Assembly: GCA_050013875.1 (NCBI GenBank)
Contig: JBEKEK010000038.1
Span: 1-64,000, forward strand
From: Trebonia sp050013875
GTDB taxonomy: Bacteria; Actinomycetota; Actinomycetes; Streptosporangiales; Streptosporangiaceae
Length of the DNA: 64,000 nucleotides
Direction of reading: 5' to 3'
The notes under the pieces are model-generated. The model did not search any database, was not told where the DNA came from, and was given only the letters and a program-made list of their open reading frames with translations. Positions within the stretch are counted from its first letter, which is position 1; each line of letters begins with the position of its first letter. This document shows, piece after piece, positions 60,903-64,000 of this stretch. Made by a program: the position numbers and the translations under genes.

Positions 60903-61016
60903 TCCTGGCCGCCCTCGATCTCCACGGTTTCCGGCGACTGTCCTGGCCGCCCTCGATCTCCACGGTTTCCGGCGGCTGTCCTGGCCGCCCTCGATCTCCA
61001 CGGTTTCCGGCGATTG
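60903..61016. repeat. Three perfect-length 38-bp tandem repeats
   Basis: Three copies (60903-60940, 60941-60978, 60979-61016) that differ only at one or two bases near the end of the unit (GGCGACTG, GGCGGCTG, GGCGATTG). The unit contains CTCGATCTCCACGGTTTCC. It lies between the convergent FmdB and exporter genes, 34 bp from a copy of the interspersed motif. Confidence 0.95.
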
Positions 61017-61050
61017 ACGGCCCATCATCCCCGCCAGCGACTTCGTCGCT

Positions 61051-61063
61051 TCTTGCTGTTATC
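61051..61063 (+). repeat. Interspersed motif copy forming the stop codon of the exporter gene
   Basis: An exact TCTTGCTGTTATC. The TTA within it (61059-61061) is the TAA stop of the minus-strand exporter gene. Confidence 0.85.
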
Positions 61064-62600
61064 TCTCGGCGCCCGCGCCGACAGCGGTGGCTTTGGCCCA
61101 TTGAGTGGTGGCGACGACGCCGAGTACCAGGACCGCGTAGCCGCAGCCGGCCATGATCCACCAGCCCGCGTGCGCGGCCTCAAGGAAGCCGCCGTGCAGC
61201 GAACCGCGCAGCGACGCGGCGAGCACCGAGCCGACGATCGCCACGCCGAGGGACTGGCCGAGTTGGCGGCTTGAGGAGTTCATCCCCGAGGCGACGCCGG
61301 CCTGGGACTTTGGCACGCCGGACATGACTCCGTTGGAGATCGGGACGTTCACCATGCCGGCGCCGATGCCGAACAGGCCGTAGGTGGCGATCAGGAAGAT
61401 CGGTCCGCTGGTGGCCGAGAGTTGCGAGAGCGCCGCGGTGGACAGGGTGAGCGCCGCGCCGGCGATGACGAACGGGACGCGCGGGCCGCGGTGGGCCAGG
61501 ATGCGGCCGGAGATCGGCGAGGAGAGCGCCATCATGATCGGCATCGGCAGCAGGGTGAGGCCGGCCCGCAACGCGCTGAACCCGCGCACGTCCTGCAGGT
61601 AGAGCGTGGTCAGGAAGAGGAACCCGGCGCTGGCGGCGATCGCGCAGACCGCGGTGGCGTTCGCCGCGCTGAACGGCACCGACTTGAAGAACCGCAGGTC
61701 GATCAGCGGGTCGGCGCGGCGCGGCTCGTACCGGAGCAGGATCAGCAGGGCCGTGATCGAGAGCAGGAAGAACCCGATGGTAGCGGTGGAGAACCAGCCG
61801 TTGGCCGGCCCCTGGATGATCGCGTAGGCCAGCGAGGCGAGCATGGTGATAACCAGGACCTGGCCGAGCGGGTCGGCCCGGCGCCCCCTGGGGGCCCTGG
61901 AGTCCGGCACCAGCAGCGCGGTCATCGAGATGGCGACCAGCCCGACCGGGATGTTGGCCCAGAAGATGCCGCGCCAGCCGACGGTCCCGACCAGGATTCC
62001 GCCGAGGACCGGACCGAGCGCCATCGAAAGGCCGGACACGCCGTCCCAGACGCCGATGGCCTTGGCCCGGTCCGACGGCGTGGTGAAGGTGTTGGTGATG
62101 ATGCCGAGCGCGGCCGGGTTGAGCATCGAGCCGCCGACGCCCTGCAGGACGCGGAAGGCGATCAGCCAGCTGAGGCTGGGCGCCAGCGAGCAGAGCCAGG
62201 AGCCGAGGGTGAACAGGCTCAGGCCGACCTGGAAGATGGTCCGGCGGCCGATCCGGTCGGCCGCGGCACCGGAGAACATCAGCAGGGACGCGAGCACGAT
62301 GGTGTAGCCGGCCACCGTCCACTGCAGCCCCGCGACCGAGGTGTGCAGCGACTTGCCGATCTCCGGCAGGCCCACGTTTACGATCGTGTTATCCAGCCCC
62401 ACCATAAATAGCGCGGAACAACAGACGCCCAGTACAACGGCGCGGCGACCCGAACCGAGGGCTACGGAAAGTGACTGGCCCGTCTCGTGAACCACGGTGG
62501 ACACCGAGGCCGTTATTGGAGTAGAAGCCGGGACTATTTCAGCATGTGATCGCAAGGACACGTTCCGTAGTTGATGTGGGGCAGCGGAGACCGACCGCAT
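61059..62600 (-). CDS. DHA2-type MFS exporter (EmrB/QacA-like)
   Basis: A 513-aa membrane protein with about 14 helices. Motifs: MVGLDNTIVNVGLPEIGKSL (helix 1 with the D-x-TI-VN-x-LP form), SGAAADRIGRRTIFQVGLSLF (motif A), WDGVSGLSMALGPVLGGILVGTVGWRGIFWANIPVG (motif C). It exports drugs or metabolites. The first ~50 residues are unconserved and the start may be further downstream. A possible operator lies upstream at 62645. Confidence 0.9.
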   Translation of the reverse strand: MRSVSAAPHQLRNVSLRSHAEIVPASTPITASVSTVVHETGQSLSVALGSGRRAVVLGVCCSALFMVGLDNTIVNVGLPEIGKSLHTSVAGLQWTVAGYTIVLASLLMFSGAAADRIGRRTIFQVGLSLFTLGSWLCSLAPSLSWLIAFRVLQGVGGSMLNPAALGIITNTFTTPSDRAKAIGVWDGVSGLSMALGPVLGGILVGTVGWRGIFWANIPVGLVAISMTALLVPDSRAPRGRRADPLGQVLVITMLASLAYAIIQGPANGWFSTATIGFFLLSITALLILLRYEPRRADPLIDLRFFKSVPFSAANATAVCAIAASAGFLFLTTLYLQDVRGFSALRAGLTLLPMPIMMALSSPISGRILAHRGPRVPFVIAGAALTLSTAALSQLSATSGPIFLIATYGLFGIGAGMVNVPISNGVMSGVPKSQAGVASGMNSSSRQLGQSLGVAIVGSVLAASLRGSLHGGFLEAAHAGWWIMAGCGYAVLVLGVVATTQWAKATAVGAGAER

Positions 62601-62851
62601 TACGCACCGCCTGGGGGGTCAGCGAGTGTTTATACGGATATGACACTACATTGCTGCGCGGTGTAGTCAATAGGTAACACTGCGGAATGTCACTGAATCG
62701 GCCTGCTGCCCGCGCCAGCCGTTGATGTTGCCGCACAGTTCCGATAAGTTCGGCCAACACGGGACCGTGCGTCGGTCTACATTTATGCAGGATGCCGGGG
62801 AGGCCGGCAGTCGCGGTTGGTGTCCATACAAGGACGCATGGTAAGTGAGGT
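62601..62851. promoter_or_regulatory. Divergent promoter region with a palindrome at 62645-62667
   Basis: ACTACA-N11-TGTAGT, within the wider TGACacTACA...TGTAGTCA, about 45 bp before the exporter start. It is a candidate site for a TetR-type regulator. Nothing else was seen in the 251-bp gap. Confidence 0.4.
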
Positions 62852-63496
62852 GTGGCCGTGGCGGAGGGGGGCTACGTGAGCCGCAGGCTGCTTCAGCTTG
62901 TGATGCCGGTTTTCCCCGACCGTCGCATGTTCCGGATTCATGACCCAGAGGTACATCCGGACGCGCCCGGCGGCCCGCTGCCGCCGATCGGCGTGCTGGT
63001 GTCGGCCACCCGCGAGCAGCTCTGGGTCGGCAGCCTGCAGCAGGACATCGACGTCCGGCTGGTGCTCGAGGAGTGGGACGGCCAGCCGTTGCTGCCCGAC
63101 GCCTGGGACGAGGAGGCCAAGGCCCGCCTTTACCTGCGCGGGGCACTCTCCATCGACATGGGCACCGCGGGCACCGCCGTCTCGGGGCTCCGGCTGTCCG
63201 GCGGGGTCGGCAACTACGAGGTCCGCGTATACGCGCGCTACCGCGAGGCTGTCGTCCAGATGTACACGGACCTGTTCAGCCAGCACAAGGACCCGCTGAG
63301 CGATGACTTTCAGCGGGAGAAGCGCAAGCTGGAGGGCGTAGAGCGGTACCTGGTGCAGCTCTGGCGCGACTCGTTACCGCCGTTAGCTTCACCGCTCCCG
63401 TTAGTCACGATTATCAGCCACAGTCAGCTATTACCGGGGGCAGTGTCCTACAGGGGCTGCGCCTCAACGGGGGCTGCGCGCCAACGGGGGCTGTGA
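62852..63496 (+). CDS. Hypothetical protein
   Basis: A 214-aa protein not recognised. It reads as a real cytosolic protein to about residue 175: LVMPVFPDRRMFRIHDPEVHPDAPGG, VLVSATREQLWVGSLQQDIDVRLVLEEWDGQPLLPDAWDEEAKARLYLRG, YEVRVYARYREAVVQMYTDLF. The last ~35 residues are of a different composition and end in three repeated GGGGCTG units. The start could be GTG 62852 or the GTG at 62876 (VSRRLLQLV). It lies convergent with the DUF3040 gene. Confidence 0.55.
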   Translation: MAVAEGGYVSRRLLQLVMPVFPDRRMFRIHDPEVHPDAPGGPLPPIGVLVSATREQLWVGSLQQDIDVRLVLEEWDGQPLLPDAWDEEAKARLYLRGALSIDMGTAGTAVSGLRLSGGVGNYEVRVYARYREAVVQMYTDLFSQHKDPLSDDFQREKRKLEGVERYLVQLWRDSLPPLASPLPLVTIISHSQLLPGAVSYRGCASTGAARQRGL

Positions 63497-63497
63497 G
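63454..63497. repeat. Three short direct repeats at a gene end
   Basis: A unit of about 15-17 bp beginning GGGGCTG and containing CAACGG occurs about three times at the very end of the hypothetical gene. Confidence 0.6.
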
Positions 63498-63857
63498 CTA
63501 AGGGGTGGTGGAGAACGAGTTGGGGCTGCTCTTCCTCACCGTGCCGCTGGTGGCGGCGCCGGTTTTAGCGGCGGCGCTGGTCTTCACTGGGGCACTACTT
63601 GAGGTCGCAGTGGGCTGTTTTGTTATTTTCTGTCCACTCGCCCGGAAGGGGATCGTGGCGTAGACCGTCACCGCGATGATCGCCAGCAAGGCAATCGTGC
63701 AGATCGAGCCGACGATCTTGCCCCGAGTGGTCCGGAGCCGGGCGGCCGGCCCTGGCCGCCTGAAGGAGGACAGCCTGGTCGCAAGGCCAGGGTCCTGTGC
63801 GGCGAGTCGCCGCTCTATCTCAGCGAGCATCCGCTGCTCGTCCATGGATAGCGCCAT
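63498..63857 (-). CDS. DUF3040 membrane protein
   Basis: A 119-aa protein with the DUF3040 start (MALSMDEQRMLAEIERRLAAQDPGLATRLSSF), one helix (IVGSICTIALLAIIAVTVYATI), and a Ser/Thr/Ala/Lys-rich outer tail. Function unknown; the family is confined to actinobacteria. Nothing is recognised from 63858 to the window end, which should hold its promoter. Confidence 0.85.
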   Translation of the reverse strand: MALSMDEQRMLAEIERRLAAQDPGLATRLSSFRRPGPAARLRTTRGKIVGSICTIALLAIIAVTVYATIPFRASGQKITKQPTATSSSAPVKTSAAAKTGAATSGTVRKSSPNSFSTTP

Positions 63858-64000
63858 AGCGCCATACCTCCGCGTTCCGCGCGCCGATGGGAACTACCTT
63901 ACTATCCCCCACGGAGGAAGGTTTATCCAATCGTTCTTACTTTGTGCCCGAGTCTTTTTGCTACCTGTAAGAACCAACCACTAAACGCGTTCACACAAGA

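Overview
The window comes from a high-GC actinomycete. The signs are very high GC with GTG and TTG starts, a mycofactocin locus, an F420-type (LLM-class) oxidoreductase, DUF3040, DUF1003 and PaaX proteins, and Ser/Ala-rich lipoproteins. Tat and lipoprotein signals fit a monoderm actinobacterium; I cannot place the genus. No rRNA, tRNA, CRISPR array, integrase or transposase was recognised.

Layout. 0-1.6 kb: end of a branched-chain amino acid ABC system (LivH start and binding protein). 1.6-2.87 kb: gene-poor, with a short interspersed motif (TCTTGCTGTTATC), a tandem repeat and the wreck of an ice-binding-like gene. 2.9-6.7 kb: tight methyltransferase / MetE-like / metK operon. 6.9-9.3 kb: DeoR regulator divergent from a lone MalK-type ATPase. 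9.5-11.3 kb: two convergent genes that both appear to have lost their 3' ends at one junction. 11.4-18.1 kb: F420-type oxidoreductase and a five-gene peptide-type ABC importer. 18.4-26.0 kb: probable catabolic block, with a minus-strand operon (UGSC-family protein, 380-aa partner, NifU-like protein, SDR, then a MetE-like methyltransferase) facing a plus-strand operon (Zn dehydrogenase, amidohydrolase, PaaX). 26-30 kb: membrane protein, ABC-F ATPase, frameshifted lysyl-oxidase-type gene. 30.7-40.8 kb: helix-turn-helix regulator, TPR-CHAT caspase-like protease divergent from a subtilisin-like protease, a tungstate/molybdate-type ABC transporter, then a sigma factor, its small partner and a J-like/PASTA protein. 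41-43.6 kb: NDMA/mycofactocin-type alcohol dehydrogenase, membrane protein and LON-domain protein. 43.7-45.3 kb: T-box leader with an apparent Asp specifier before an archaeal-type AspRS. 45.3-50.0 kb: mycofactocin locus, mftA-B-C-F on minus and mftR-E on plus, around a paired palindromic operator. 50.1-56.2 kb: two secreted proteins, a bifunctional homocysteine methyltransferase/MTHFR and a broken PucR-type regulator. 56.5-64 kb: Rv0768-type aldehyde dehydrogenase, DUF1003 protein, two DHA2-type exporters, an FmdB zinc ribbon and small proteins.

Themes. (1) Methyl-group metabolism recurs: metK, two MetE-like proteins, a homocysteine methyltransferase/MTHFR and a methyltransferase. (2) Mycofactocin redox: biosynthesis genes plus nearby alcohol and aldehyde dehydrogenases of mycofactocin-associated families, but no mftD in the window. 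(3) A probable two-protease (CHAT and subtilase) module with nearby sigma and HTH regulators. (4) Several genes carry deletions or frameshifts, and one 13-nt motif recurs nine times in one orientation, including twice in frame inside mftF. All calls are by reading; no database search was run.
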